Notes under the pieces: generated by a model
Databases searched by the model: none
Seen by the model: only the letters and a program-made list of their open reading frames with translations
Told to the model about the DNA's origin: nothing
NCBI RefSeq assembly: GCF_009811415.1
Contig: NZ_BLIG01000004.1
Span: forward strand, 1-47,147
Source of the DNA: Alteromonas sp. KUL106
GTDB lineage: Bacteria > Pseudomonadota > Gammaproteobacteria > Enterobacterales > Alteromonadaceae
Length of the DNA: 47,147 nucleotides
Direction of reading: 5' to 3'
Shown: piece by piece, positions 36,471 through 45,616 of the stretch
How positions within the stretch are numbered: the stretch's first letter is position 1
Layout: the number at the start of each line of letters is the position of its first letter
Position numbers and translations under genes: made by a program

Positions 36471-37808
36471 TTATTTAGCGATACCCATATCCATTTCTTT
36501 AAGCGCTTTGGCGTCTACACGACTTTTTGTTTCAACACACCCTCTCTTGGCACGCATGTCGAAATAACCATAACCCGCTACAACGAGAAAGCATACGGCA
36601 GGGACAATATAAGAAATAACAACGCCTGCACTATCAATAAGGGCAGCTTGGAAAAGTGGCATAATCGCCCCTCCAAGAATTGCCATAACAAGGCCGGCTG
36701 CGCCAAGTTTGGTGTCCTCTCCTAAACCCTCTAGCGCGATACCGTAAATAGTGGGGAACATTAACGATAAGCATGCTGAAATCGATACTAACGCAATAAC
36801 GCCGGCTAAATTAGGTGACTGCGTCATAAAAATACATAGCGCCATCGCAACTAGCGACATGATCATAAGCAGTCTTGCAGGATAAAGGTACTGCATTACC
36901 CACGTCATCACAAAACGCGAGATAAGGAATACAATCATGCTGTATTGCAATATTTCGCCACCACTCACTTCGTTACCGCCCATTGCTTTCATCGCATATT
37001 GGATGGTAAACGTCCAAACGCAGGTCTGTGCTCCAACGTTGAAGAACTGAGCCAAGACACCGAAACGGTAGTGTTTATTCGCTGCTAAACGTTTTAGCGA
37101 AGCACCTAGTTTGACGTCTTCCACACTAGACTCTACCGACTCTTGAATCGGCGCTTTAATAAGGGCTATCGCTACCCATACCAACACCAACACGCATGCC
37201 ATGCCTACATAAGGCAGCATGACCGCATCGAGTTCAGCACCAATTACCGATTTAAGTTCGCCCACTGACATCGCTGCCCGCTCCTCTGCCGTGGCTTGAT
37301 TTAAGTTCGGTAGAATAAGTGTCGCAGCGAGAAAAACCCCTAAGTTTGTGCCTACAGGGTTAAATGCCTGAGCCAAGTTAAGTCTGCGGGTCGCACTTTT
37401 TTCACAGCCCATAGCCATAACGTAAGGGTTGGCGGAGGTTTCAAGAATGGACAATCCACCAGCTAACACGAAAAGAGCCGCCAAGAAGAAGCCGTAGGTC
37501 ATAGTTTGACTAGCAGGATAAAACAAAAAGGCTCCCGCAGCAGCACATCCCAGCCCAGTTAGCACACCTGTCTTATAAGAAAAGCGTTTGTTTATAAACG
37601 CAGCAGGAATCGCTAAGCAAAAATACGCACCATAATAGGCAAACTGAACGAGTGCAGATTGCAAAGAGGACATGGTGAATATTTTGCTAAACACTTTCAC
37701 CAGAGGGTCAGTCATGTTGGCAGCGACGCCCCATGCAGCGAAGCAAATTGTTAATAATACAAAAGGAAGCAATGTGTCTTTGGAAACCAAAGGGGCGTTG
37801 TTCTTCAT
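36471..37808 (-). CDS. Sugar MFS transporter, FucP/NagP type
   Basis: Proton-coupled sugar symporter of the FHS/FucP subfamily; 445 residues with 12 predicted helices. Hallmarks are AAWGVAANMTDPLVKVF in helix 1 (with the Asp equivalent to FucP D46), the VQFAYYGAYFCLAIPA segment, and ETSANPYVMAMG (with the Glu equivalent to E135). It could carry fucose, glucose, galactose or GlcNAc; the position beside anmK is only weak support for an amino sugar. It diverges from an outer-membrane sugar-type porin, suggesting a two-membrane uptake pair. Confidence 0.85.
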   Translation of the reverse strand: MKNNAPLVSKDTLLPFVLLTICFAAWGVAANMTDPLVKVFSKIFTMSSLQSALVQFAYYGAYFCLAIPAAFINKRFSYKTGVLTGLGCAAAGAFLFYPASQTMTYGFFLAALFVLAGGLSILETSANPYVMAMGCEKSATRRLNLAQAFNPVGTNLGVFLAATLILPNLNQATAEERAAMSVGELKSVIGAELDAVMLPYVGMACVLVLVWVAIALIKAPIQESVESSVEDVKLGASLKRLAANKHYRFGVLAQFFNVGAQTCVWTFTIQYAMKAMGGNEVSGGEILQYSMIVFLISRFVMTWVMQYLYPARLLMIMSLVAMALCIFMTQSPNLAGVIALVSISACLSLMFPTIYGIALEGLGEDTKLGAAGLVMAILGGAIMPLFQAALIDSAGVVISYIVPAVCFLVVAGYGYFDMRAKRGCVETKSRVDAKALKEMDMGIAK

Positions 37809-38315
37809 ATAAACGGCCTCTCGCTTTTAACTTGTAAATAATTAGTTAAGCGATTTAATCATTGCGATACTCCACTGTCAATAAATCAATTTAGTTTATT
37901 TAATTATAAAAAGGTAAAAAGTTAGACTTAAGGTTAAGCAGGTTATTAACAAGTTCCAGTAACCACTTCGCTACAGCAATCCAACAAAAATCAAAAATCA
38001 TTATATTTCATATATTTAATAATTGAAGATGCTAATCATTTCACCCAAGAAGACACCAGCCTTCGCCCTCAAAAACCTTCCAATATTTTAACCAAAACAA
38101 AACAAATTCAGAAAAATATTTAAATAAACAAGGTTGATTTAATAGAGATAGTTAGATAGATTCCGTTTCACACACCGCATATGTTAACGAACTGTTGCTT
38201 TCGGACCATCAACTTTGTCCATCTTTAACAATGGGTTAGCAAAAAACACGTGTGTATCGTCAGTGACAAGTAAGCAATAGTCTGGATCGACCACCTATTT
38301 TAAACTGAGAGAAAA
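37809..38315. promoter_or_regulatory. Divergent promoter region between the sugar transporter and porin genes
   Basis: 507 AT-rich bases. An imperfect palindrome at 37880-37900 (AATAAA ... TTTATT, 16 of 21 symmetrical) lies 72 bases before the transporter start and could be an operator. ACACGTGT occurs near 38250 (a perfect 8-base palindrome). No regulator gene adjoins, and no RNA gene is recognised. Confidence 0.35.
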
Positions 38316-39635
38316 ATGATGGATAAATCTACACCGCCCGACATCTTTAAAAAGCTATCGACTCGTTCATCGGTAACGGTGGTGGCGAGTATGCTCATGT
38401 TTTCTGCTGTCTGCACAGCGTCACCAAGTACATGGCAAGACGCTTTCGATTTCCAAGCTAGCTATACTGGCGAATCAGCGACGAACGTTGAGGGCGGTGA
38501 GCGCAGAGGCACAGCGTACGCAGGACAGCTTTTTGTGGGTGGAGAGTTAGATTTAAACGCACTTCTCGACTGGGAAGACACTAAAGTTCACATCGCGATG
38601 ACAAATCGACATGGCAAAAACTTAGCGGAGCATTACATCGGCAATAGCACTTCTGTGCAGGAAATATTTGGTGGGCAGAATACTCGACTTGCTCGCTTTA
38701 CCATTGCTTCGACGTTTCTGGATGGAGACTTAGAGCTGGAAGGCGGCCGTACCGTGGCCAATATCAGCTTTTTAGGTTCGGAGCTATGTCAGTACTTTCA
38801 AACCAATGCAGCATGCGGCAACCCAACCTTTGTATTTAGAACCAGTAATTTTACATGGTGGCCGGTATCAAGTTGGGGCGGCCACGCTAAATATTGGCTT
38901 TCATCAACAACCTATTTCCACACGGGAGTGTATGAGGATAATACGAGCCATCAAGACCTTGGCGACCATGGATTTGATTGGGCAACGAATGAAGCCACAG
39001 GTGTAGTGGTTCCCTTCACGCTGGGTTATCAAACCACTTGGGATAACGATGAACTACCTAGGCGGTATGAAATTGGCGGTTGGTACGATGGTGCGGACTA
39101 CACCGACCCTGTGTTTGATGCTGAAGGCAATTATGCAGCCCAGTCTGGTAATGACTATGCCATTAGAAACGGGCGTTCGGGTATATTCGCTCGCTTCGAG
39201 CAAACAGTAACCCGCCCCAACCCTTTGACGAAAGAAGGGCTCACCTTATTCGGTGCCGTGCTAACGGGGACATCGGGTGAATTGATTGAAGATTACTTTA
39301 TAAAAGCCGGTTTTGTGCTGCGTGGCACACTTGCATCACGTCCTGATGATACGATTGGCTTCGTATATACCCGTCAACAGTACACCGACGAAGCGCTAGA
39401 GGACCAACGTATATTAAGAGCCATTAACGGTGGCGTTGGAACGCCTGCAAGCAGCCAAACTATGTTGGAGTTAAGCTATGGCTATCAATTAAATGAACAC
39501 GTTCGAATTCAACCAAATGTTCATTACATTATAAACCCTGACCAGTTTGCACAGCGCGATAGAGTCAGCGCCCTTGACGATTCAATAGTATTGGGTCTTA
39601 GGTTCGACGTAAATCTTGCGGCTTTGCTTTTGTAA
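38316..39635 (+). CDS. Carbohydrate-selective porin, OprB family
   Basis: Outer-membrane porin of 439 residues. A signal peptide with a long n-region ends near AVCTA-SPS (about residue 35). The mature part shows alternating beta-strand composition and OprB-like elements (TWQDAFDFQASYTGE, GELDLNALLDW, LELEGGRT near 130, HVRIQPNVHYIINP near the end). It ends in FDVNLAALLL rather than the usual terminal Phe. The likely role is diffusion of sugars into the periplasm, in concert with the divergent FucP-type symporter. A GAGAG ribosome site precedes ATG 38316. Confidence 0.8.
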   Translation: MMDKSTPPDIFKKLSTRSSVTVVASMLMFSAVCTASPSTWQDAFDFQASYTGESATNVEGGERRGTAYAGQLFVGGELDLNALLDWEDTKVHIAMTNRHGKNLAEHYIGNSTSVQEIFGGQNTRLARFTIASTFLDGDLELEGGRTVANISFLGSELCQYFQTNAACGNPTFVFRTSNFTWWPVSSWGGHAKYWLSSTTYFHTGVYEDNTSHQDLGDHGFDWATNEATGVVVPFTLGYQTTWDNDELPRRYEIGGWYDGADYTDPVFDAEGNYAAQSGNDYAIRNGRSGIFARFEQTVTRPNPLTKEGLTLFGAVLTGTSGELIEDYFIKAGFVLRGTLASRPDDTIGFVYTRQQYTDEALEDQRILRAINGGVGTPASSQTMLELSYGYQLNEHVRIQPNVHYIINPDQFAQRDRVSALDDSIVLGLRFDVNLAALLL

Positions 39636-39696
39636 TAATGTTTTATAAATGTTGTCACAGCATCTCGGCAGAAATGCCACTGTGCAACCTCTCCTT

Positions 39697-39724
39697 TAGC
39701 GCGTCGCATGACGCGCTTTTTTTA
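39697..39724 (+). terminator. Rho-independent terminator of the porin gene
   Basis: AGCGCGTC and GACGCGCT form a stem around GCAT, followed by seven T. Confidence 0.9.
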
Positions 39725-39776
39725 ATGCCGCTTTTTTGACATTGAAAGTTACCTGCTTGACTCGTCCCAATTTGCT

Positions 39777-39788
39777 GATTGATCAATC
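39777..39788. promoter_or_regulatory. Palindrome upstream of the Old Yellow Enzyme gene
   Basis: GATTGATCAATC is a perfect 12-base palindrome about 100 bases before the start; a possible operator for a TetR-like regulator (as NemR for nemA), not identified here. Confidence 0.25.
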
Positions 39789-39889
39789 CAAGTACTCTGT
39801 ATTTCTGTATTCACTTTTATCCTAAATGTAAGGCGCTCGACTTACTCGTGAAGCCTTACAGCAATATCTCGTTAAATTAAGGACACCGA

Positions 39890-41011
39890 ATGACAGATTC
39901 AGTACTTTTCAGCAAGTTTGATTGGGCAGGTAATACGCTTCAAAATCGTATGGTGTTGGCTCCCATGACGCGAGGACGCGCCGGGGCCGATCGCATCCCC
40001 AACAAAATCATGGGCGATCACTATGTGGCGCGCGCTGACGCAGGCCTTATCATCACTGAAGCAACGGCAATATCAGAGGAAGGAATTGGATGGATTGATA
40101 CTCCAGGAATTTATACTGACGAAATGGTAGAAGGCTGGCGTTCCGTCGTAGACCGTGTTCATCAAGCTGGCGGAAAAATCATCTTACAGCTATGGCATAC
40201 GGGGCGTGCATCACACAGTGATTTCCACAACGGTGAACTTCCTCTATCTGCCTCTGCAATAAAGATTGAGGGTGATGAAATTCATACGCCCAAAGGGAAA
40301 AAGCCTTACGAAGTGCCAAAAGCAATGACGTATGACGACATTAAGCGCACCGTTGATGACTTTAAAAAAGCGGCCATAAACGCGAAAGCGGCCGGGTTTG
40401 ACGGGGTTGAGGTGCATGCTGCCAATGGCTACCTAATTAATCAATTTTTAGACAGCCGCAGCAATCAACGAAATGACAATTATGGTGGTAATTTAGAGAA
40501 TCGCTATCGCTTTTTAAGCGAGGTAATGAGCGCTGTATTAAGCGTATGGTCGAACGAGTATGTTGGCGTTAGGTTATCACCTAACGGGGTATTTAACGAT
40601 ATGGGCGCTGATGATTACCGCGAAACCTATACCTATGTAGCTCAGCAGCTAAATAAATTAAAGATAGGCTATTTACACGTTATGGATGGCTTGGCCTTTG
40701 GATTCCACGAACGAGGTGAGGCTATGACTCTGGCTGAGTTTAGAGCACTTTATGACGGGATGCTCATCGGTAATTGTGGCTACACAAAAGAAGAAGCAGA
40801 AAAACGTTTAGCTGACGGTGACGGTGACATGATTGCCTTTGGCAGACCATGGATCACGAACCCAGACCTTCCCACTCGTTTCAAAAACAACTATCCGTTA
40901 ACGTCATTTGACGACCCATCTTCGTGGTATGGTGGTGGAAAAGAAGGGTACAACGACTATGAAACTTACCGGGAAACAAGCGGAAAAGAGGCCATGACGT
41001 CCCTTACATAG
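39890..41011 (+). CDS. nemA: Old Yellow Enzyme family NADH:flavin oxidoreductase, NemA-like
   Basis: FMN-dependent ene-reductase of 373 residues acting on electrophiles such as N-ethylmaleimide, enones or nitro compounds, in the cytoplasm. Family landmarks: LAPMTRGRAG near the N-terminus, QLWHTGRASH, VEVHAANGYLINQFLDSRSNQR with the catalytic His/Asn and Tyr, GGNLENRYRF, and the terminal phosphate-binding FGRPWITNPDL. Close to E. coli NemA in size (365). Single-gene unit with its own terminator. The true substrate is unknown. Confidence 0.88.
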   Translation: MTDSVLFSKFDWAGNTLQNRMVLAPMTRGRAGADRIPNKIMGDHYVARADAGLIITEATAISEEGIGWIDTPGIYTDEMVEGWRSVVDRVHQAGGKIILQLWHTGRASHSDFHNGELPLSASAIKIEGDEIHTPKGKKPYEVPKAMTYDDIKRTVDDFKKAAINAKAAGFDGVEVHAANGYLINQFLDSRSNQRNDNYGGNLENRYRFLSEVMSAVLSVWSNEYVGVRLSPNGVFNDMGADDYRETYTYVAQQLNKLKIGYLHVMDGLAFGFHERGEAMTLAEFRALYDGMLIGNCGYTKEEAEKRLADGDGDMIAFGRPWITNPDLPTRFKNNYPLTSFDDPSSWYGGGKEGYNDYETYRETSGKEAMTSLT

Positions 41012-41023
41012 GCATGAAATGAG

Positions 41024-41050
41024 AGGCAGAGCATTCTGCTCTGCCTGTTT
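41024..41050 (+). terminator. Hairpin terminator of the Old Yellow Enzyme gene
   Basis: AGGCAGAGC pairs with GCTCTGCCT around a five-base loop and is followed by GTTT. The repeat copy 3 begins 15 bases on. Confidence 0.75.
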
Positions 41051-41064
41051 ACGTTCGATATCTA

Positions 41065-41180
41065 ATACCAGTCCGCATAGATAATTACCCACTCAGCGAG
41101 AGTTAAAATGTTCGTAATCGCGGCGTGTTACCGCAGGTATAGTGGTTCTACATCAAGGTGACACAACAAAGAGTACGGAT
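41065..41180 (+). repeat. Repeat family, copy 3 (left arm, nearly identical to copy 1)
   Basis: Begins ATACCAGTCCGCATAGATAA and ends GAGTACGGAT; about six differences from bases 5117-5232 over 116 bases. It lacks the hairpin module and the right inverted end present in copy 1. It lies between the ends of two convergent genes. Within it GCGG and CCGC form a small stem. Confidence 0.8.
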
Positions 41181-41194
41181 GGGCTAACGCAAGG

Positions 41195-41641
41195 TCAATT
41201 GAACGACTTTTTCTTAACCGATAATACCGATAATTTTTCTAAACACGACATCCAGGCGTAGTGATGCTGGTCACATTCCTGCTTATTCACAAAACCTTGC
41301 TGAATAAGCGTTAATCTAACGTTATCGTCCTCAGTTTTTTCAAAATGGATATCAACTGTTGTGATTAAAGAAGCCTCTAGATTGTCTTCCCATGCCCAAG
41401 AAAATGATAGCTGTTCATTGGCTAAGATTCTGACGTACTCTCCAGTCAGCGACATTTCAACGCCGCTAGGGTCCATCATTTTAATGCGATAACGCCCACC
41501 TTCTCTGAAGTCACTCATCACTTGAGTGACAAAACAGTCGCCTGGCGCAAACCATTCTGACAGGTACTCGGGTTCGTGAAATGCCGCAAAAATAAAGGGC
41601 AATGATGCATCTAGGGTTACATCAATTTTAAACTCATGCAT
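41195..41641 (-). CDS. SRPBCC/AHSA1-family protein
   Basis: Small 148-residue protein of the START-like (SRPBCC) fold, activator-of-Hsp90-ATPase-homologue group. Recognised by FKIDVTLDASLPFIFAAFHEPEYLSEWFAPGD at the start, GGRYRIKM, and LTGEYVRILANEQLSFSWAW, with the amphipathic C-terminal helix. Such proteins bind hydrophobic ligands; the ligand is unknown. AAGGTGG precedes the ATG. It converges on the Old Yellow Enzyme gene with a terminator and repeat copy 3 between. Confidence 0.82.
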   Translation of the reverse strand: MHEFKIDVTLDASLPFIFAAFHEPEYLSEWFAPGDCFVTQVMSDFREGGRYRIKMMDPSGVEMSLTGEYVRILANEQLSFSWAWEDNLEASLITTVDIHFEKTEDDNVRLTLIQQGFVNKQECDQHHYAWMSCLEKLSVLSVKKKSFN

Positions 41642-41801
41642 AAAGCCACCTTAGCGATTTTTATAAATTAAGAGTGATAGCACGTTCACTTTTGCTACAA
41701 ACAAAAAGTCCCAGGCCCGCGTAAAAAGGCCCAGGAGAAGGAGAACATCTTCAACTATTTATATCGACAACCTAATGCAACTTCTTGAGCTAAAAATCTG
41801 T

Positions 41802-43619
41802 CTACGCACCTTTCATTAATGAATCCATGCTAGCTTTACTGCCAAAATGCTGTGAACTTACCCGTTCGCTTACCGACAAATATAGGTTATCTATATCGGC
41901 GTTCGCCATAAACTTTTCGCAGAAACCAGGCACATGAGGCTCTATAAAATGTTTGGCGGCCAGCATGAAATGCGCTATCAACTGCTTAACGTTGTCAGTT
42001 CCCATCGCTATGCGCATTGTAGTAAGTTCAATGCCCGCCTTTTTCTGTTCCGCAGCACTAAGCTCTGAATGTGACGTCAGCGCAGGACACAAAATAATCG
42101 TGTTGTTTTGTCCAATGCTCACTTGATGGCTAAACGCAGGTTCAAGGGCATCGAAGAAGCGCACAAACACATCGCGCGGCAAGTTTGCCGGCGCCATGTC
42201 AACCGTAAATAAAGTACAGGGCCAGCCATGGGTGTGCTGTTTTTCCCGCAATCCGGCATTACTGTGCTCAGGCAGCGCGTGGCAGTTCACGCGGATTTTA
42301 TCGTGAGCATTTAGAAATGCGGTAAAAACTTGCGTATTGATCACCTTAGTCATCATTCGCTGCTCAAGCGTCTTCATACCGTTTAGTACGTCAAACGCTT
42401 TTTCTGAATCTAAGAACGCACCTTTAATGTAGTACACATCCCAAAACATCGTTTCAGACCAATCAACACCATTAGCTGAACTTCCTTTTGGTTGAAACAT
42501 ACGGTGCCCTTCACCGATAACCACACCCGCGGTAGTTGCACCGCTACCACACAAGTCTTTGGTATAGCTATGGATCACGTAATCAGGTCGGGCTGCTTTA
42601 TTTTTATGCTGTAACGGTTGATGAAGAACAGGCGTAGCCAGTGTAGAGTCCAGCATAACTAACGCATTTTGCGCATGTGCAAGCTCACAAATTCCAGGGA
42701 CATCTAATACGTACCCGTGTGGATTACAAGGGGACTCTAAATACACATGCATTTTTGCACCACTACTTAGGCGAGATGCATGCTCAGCTTTGGTTTTTTC
42801 CATAAATATGGCAAAGCTTTGCGCGTCATAACCGTCAAACCATGCAATTTGGATATCCATACGGTTGCTGCGGGCGAAATAATCATGGAGCAACTGATAA
42901 ACGCCACCGTAAACGTTTCTTGAAACAATCAACACATCACCATGGCTCAGCACATTTGACAAACACGCGTCGATTGCCGCCATGCCCGAATTAAAGTTCC
43001 ACGCGAGGTAGTCTGCAGCATAAGGCCCTGCTTCCATATCAACGATAGCGTTGGCAAGGGAAATATTCGTGGGGTTTAACAAGCGCGAGTAAATTTGGTG
43101 GGTAAATTCTTTGCCTTGAAACGCGTCATCAACCCATTCCGTGCAGGCATACACATATGTTGCGGTTCTAACCACTACTGGCGTTGCTGAGAAAAGCGCG
43201 GTGACATTATCGAACAACGGGTAGTGGCCCTGCGAGCCATTACCACTTGATAAGCTTTGATAGGTTGCACGAAAAGGATTTTGTAGTGTGTCTAATATTT
43301 TTGCAATTTGAAAAGATAGAAACTTTTTGGCGTTGAAATACGCAACTCTGTCTTCTTTGTCGAGTTCTTGCAGCGTATTACTGGTAATGTCCCACAATTG
43401 CATTACGCTTGCTTGTGCACCGTAGAGATGATGTGCAGTACTAGCGAGAGCTCTACCATAATCGCTGGTGGCATCGATACCAAAGTGAGATAGCTGTTCA
43501 TCCACCAAAGCCTGTGTGGTTTCAGCTTGGGTTGTATTTCGCTTAGGCGATAGCACTTTGGCGTGTTTCACATCAATTTGAGTTGAAAGTGAGTTTTGGT
43601 CGTTATTTTTTGACTGCAT
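41802..43619 (-). CDS. Long Cys/Met-metabolism PLP-dependent enzyme
   Basis: Fold-type I PLP enzyme of the cystathionine gamma-synthase family, about 605 residues. The PLP lysine is K354 in HSYTKDLCGSG (counted from ATG 43619), preceded by LDSTLATPVLHQP and VYLESPCNPHG. Usual members have about 390-430 residues with the lysine near 200, so there is an N-terminal addition of about 150, as in the fungal type of cystathionine gamma-synthase. It may use O-acyl-homoserine or cleave C-S bonds. Upstream starts at 43673 or 43676 are possible, but 43619 has GGA at good spacing. It diverges from a 2-hydroxyacid dehydrogenase. Confidence 0.75.
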   Translation of the reverse strand: MQSKNNDQNSLSTQIDVKHAKVLSPKRNTTQAETTQALVDEQLSHFGIDATSDYGRALASTAHHLYGAQASVMQLWDITSNTLQELDKEDRVAYFNAKKFLSFQIAKILDTLQNPFRATYQSLSSGNGSQGHYPLFDNVTALFSATPVVVRTATYVYACTEWVDDAFQGKEFTHQIYSRLLNPTNISLANAIVDMEAGPYAADYLAWNFNSGMAAIDACLSNVLSHGDVLIVSRNVYGGVYQLLHDYFARSNRMDIQIAWFDGYDAQSFAIFMEKTKAEHASRLSSGAKMHVYLESPCNPHGYVLDVPGICELAHAQNALVMLDSTLATPVLHQPLQHKNKAARPDYVIHSYTKDLCGSGATTAGVVIGEGHRMFQPKGSSANGVDWSETMFWDVYYIKGAFLDSEKAFDVLNGMKTLEQRMMTKVINTQVFTAFLNAHDKIRVNCHALPEHSNAGLREKQHTHGWPCTLFTVDMAPANLPRDVFVRFFDALEPAFSHQVSIGQNNTIILCPALTSHSELSAAEQKKAGIELTTMRIAMGTDNVKQLIAHFMLAAKHFIEPHVPGFCEKFMANADIDNLYLSVSERVSSQHFGSKASMDSLMKGA

Positions 43620-43646
43620 AGCGATTCCGTAATTGCGATTCCGTTG
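43619..43646. repeat. Short direct repeat at the PLP-enzyme start
   Basis: GCGATTCCGT occurs twice, 14 bases apart, just upstream of the chosen start, duplicating the ribosome-site region. Possibly slippage. Confidence 0.5.
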
Positions 43647-43810
43647 CGAATTAACATCAAGTGCAATTGACATCACACCGACTCTATTTACAAAAATGTA
43701 AAACTTAAATCACATTTTTAGAACAAGGTGCACCATTATTTTAGTTGTACCTAAAGGAAAGAAATGTTTACTTAACCCGTGTTAAGCGAACAGCTGTAAG
43801 GGCTTCAAAG

Positions 43811-44782
43811 ATGATCAAACTGACAATATTAAGTGATGAGGCTAGTGAAATTGCCGAGGAATTACACAAAAGCATTGCAGAAAGCAACACATTAAAGGGA
43901 ACGAACAATCAACCTTTGATCGCCATAGACCAAGTTACTTCTCAACCTGATGACGTTGATACCGAGAATGTATCCGTACTACTTTCCGACCCAGACTTGG
44001 CATCAATCATTATCGACAAATGCTCGGCGCTGACGTGGTGTCAATCAACGTGGGCGGGTAATGCGCCGCTTTTAAATGCAGGTAAGACAGATTATATCCT
44101 TACAGGGTTGAAAGGTGTTTTCGGCAAGCTTATGCGTGAATACGTCTTCGCTTATCTGCTTCAACACGCTAGAAATACGAAGGCCTTTGAAGAAAATCAA
44201 CGGGCAACAGCGCCTAGGTGGCAAGCCTCACCTCGATTACCACTCAATGGACAAACCCTTGGTATTGTAGGGCTTGGCAGTATCGGCCAAGCCTTAATTC
44301 CAGTAGCACATGCGTTTGGTATGACAGTAATTGGTTTAACACGCAGCGGCAATCAGGTAGAGGGCGCTGAATGCGTCTATACCCCCAGCGACATTAAGGC
44401 GTTTTCTAGTGCGTGTGATCACGTCGTTAATTTAATGCCAGATACACCCACAACACAAAACTTACTCTCTGATGAATTTTTTAACGCATTGAAACCCCAC
44501 AGCGTATTTATTAATGCGGGACGTGGAAGTGCAGTAGACGACGATGCGCTATTAAATGCATTAGACAGAGGAACCTTCGCTCACGCGGTGCTGGACGTTT
44601 TTCGTCATGAACCCTTACCTTCATCTCACCGCTTTTGGCGTCATCCCAACGTGACGGTAACAGCCCATACGGCAGCGGAATCTCAGCCAGGTGATATAGC
44701 ACGTGTTTTCTTAGAAAACGCTGCGCGCTATTTAGAGCACTTACCCCTAAAATATCAGCTCGACTTCGCGAAGGGCTATTAA
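43811..44782 (+). CDS. D-2-hydroxyacid dehydrogenase
   Basis: NAD(P)-dependent reductase of 2-oxoacids, 323 residues. The nucleotide-binding motif GLGSIG is at 154-159, followed by catalytic Arg in NAGRGSAVDD, Glu in DVFRHEPLP, and His in TAHTAAES. Resembles the GhrA/glyoxylate reductase branch. The frame is open from a TTG at 43745, but ATG 43811 begins MIKLTILSD, a normal family start, with AAGGG upstream. The divergent partner is the long PLP enzyme, so the two may share a control region; a joint role in thio- or keto-acid metabolism is only a guess. Confidence 0.85.
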   Translation: MIKLTILSDEASEIAEELHKSIAESNTLKGTNNQPLIAIDQVTSQPDDVDTENVSVLLSDPDLASIIIDKCSALTWCQSTWAGNAPLLNAGKTDYILTGLKGVFGKLMREYVFAYLLQHARNTKAFEENQRATAPRWQASPRLPLNGQTLGIVGLGSIGQALIPVAHAFGMTVIGLTRSGNQVEGAECVYTPSDIKAFSSACDHVVNLMPDTPTTQNLLSDEFFNALKPHSVFINAGRGSAVDDDALLNALDRGTFAHAVLDVFRHEPLPSSHRFWRHPNVTVTAHTAAESQPGDIARVFLENAARYLEHLPLKYQLDFAKGY

Positions 44783-44824
44783 TTATCCAATTGCCCTTTT
44801 TACTTTTGGTCTATGCTTTGCGCG

Positions 44825-45397
44825 TTAACTGCGAGGATCGGTAGACGTCACCTCGATGCGATCGTGGTGCTTTTCGTGAAACTCTAAGAGTTCTGGGAAC
44901 GCCTTCATACTGTGTAACTCACGAAATAGCACCCAGTCGACCATGGTGTACAAACAAATTTCAGGGTATGTCCATCCGCTGAAGCCTCCAGCATCAAGCT
45001 GATCGACTAACGCTGAAAGCACTGCTTCAATCCGCTCATTTTGCAGCCTGAAGTACATTTTGTCCTGGCTAATATCGACGTCTGAACGCTTGAGTAGCAT
45101 TAGTTGTACAAACGAATCGTTTGCCGCGTCTATCAAGGTTAATTGATTTTCTTCTTCCCACGTCAAACCCTCATGATCTAGCTTGTCAGCAAGATAATTG
45201 TAGATAATGCGAGAATCGAAAATCATTTGCCCGTCATCTTCAAGGCAAGGCACTTTCAGCGTTGGGTTTCGCGAAGCAAGTAATTCGCGGTCTTCACCTG
45301 AAAATATTTGAAGGTTTAAAAATTCATGCTCAGTAGAGAATAATACAATGCGTATACGGCGCACGTAGGGAGAAGTGGTTGAGCCATACAGTTTCAT
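44825..45397 (-). CDS. Glutathione S-transferase family protein
   Basis: A 190-residue protein with a thioredoxin-like N-terminal domain (MKLYGSTTSPYVRRIRIVL with the Ser/Tyr active-site region, TLKVPCLEDDGQMIFDSRII, containing the cis-Pro and the D-S pair that bind glutathione) and a helical C-terminal domain (about 85-185). Substrate unknown. AGGA precedes the ATG by eight bases. It converges with the dehydrogenase gene. Confidence 0.82.
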   Translation of the reverse strand: MKLYGSTTSPYVRRIRIVLFSTEHEFLNLQIFSGEDRELLASRNPTLKVPCLEDDGQMIFDSRIIYNYLADKLDHEGLTWEEENQLTLIDAANDSFVQLMLLKRSDVDISQDKMYFRLQNERIEAVLSALVDQLDAGGFSGWTYPEICLYTMVDWVLFRELHSMKAFPELLEFHEKHHDRIEVTSTDPRS

Positions 45398-45469
45398 AAC
45401 GCAGTCCTAAAACGTAGTCATTGAATGAACTGAGTGTAGACGGAAATGGAAGGTGATAGGAAGTGTTAT

Positions 45470-45517
45470 AAACAAAACAACCGACAGGCATACAATATTA
45501 TGCGATGTATGCCTATC
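45470..45517 (-). terminator. Hairpin terminator of erpA
   Basis: AGGCATACA pairs with TGTATGCCT, with GA/TC extension, about 100 bases beyond the erpA stop. On the minus strand it is followed by T-rich GGTTGTTTTGTTT. Confidence 0.65.
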
Positions 45518-45616
45518 GCTTTGACTGACGAAACCATGGTGGCTCAATCAGGGTCTTCGACATGTAAAACTCATCTTCAGAGCGTGGAAAAAACGTCGAC
45601 GCCACAAAGGAAAGGT

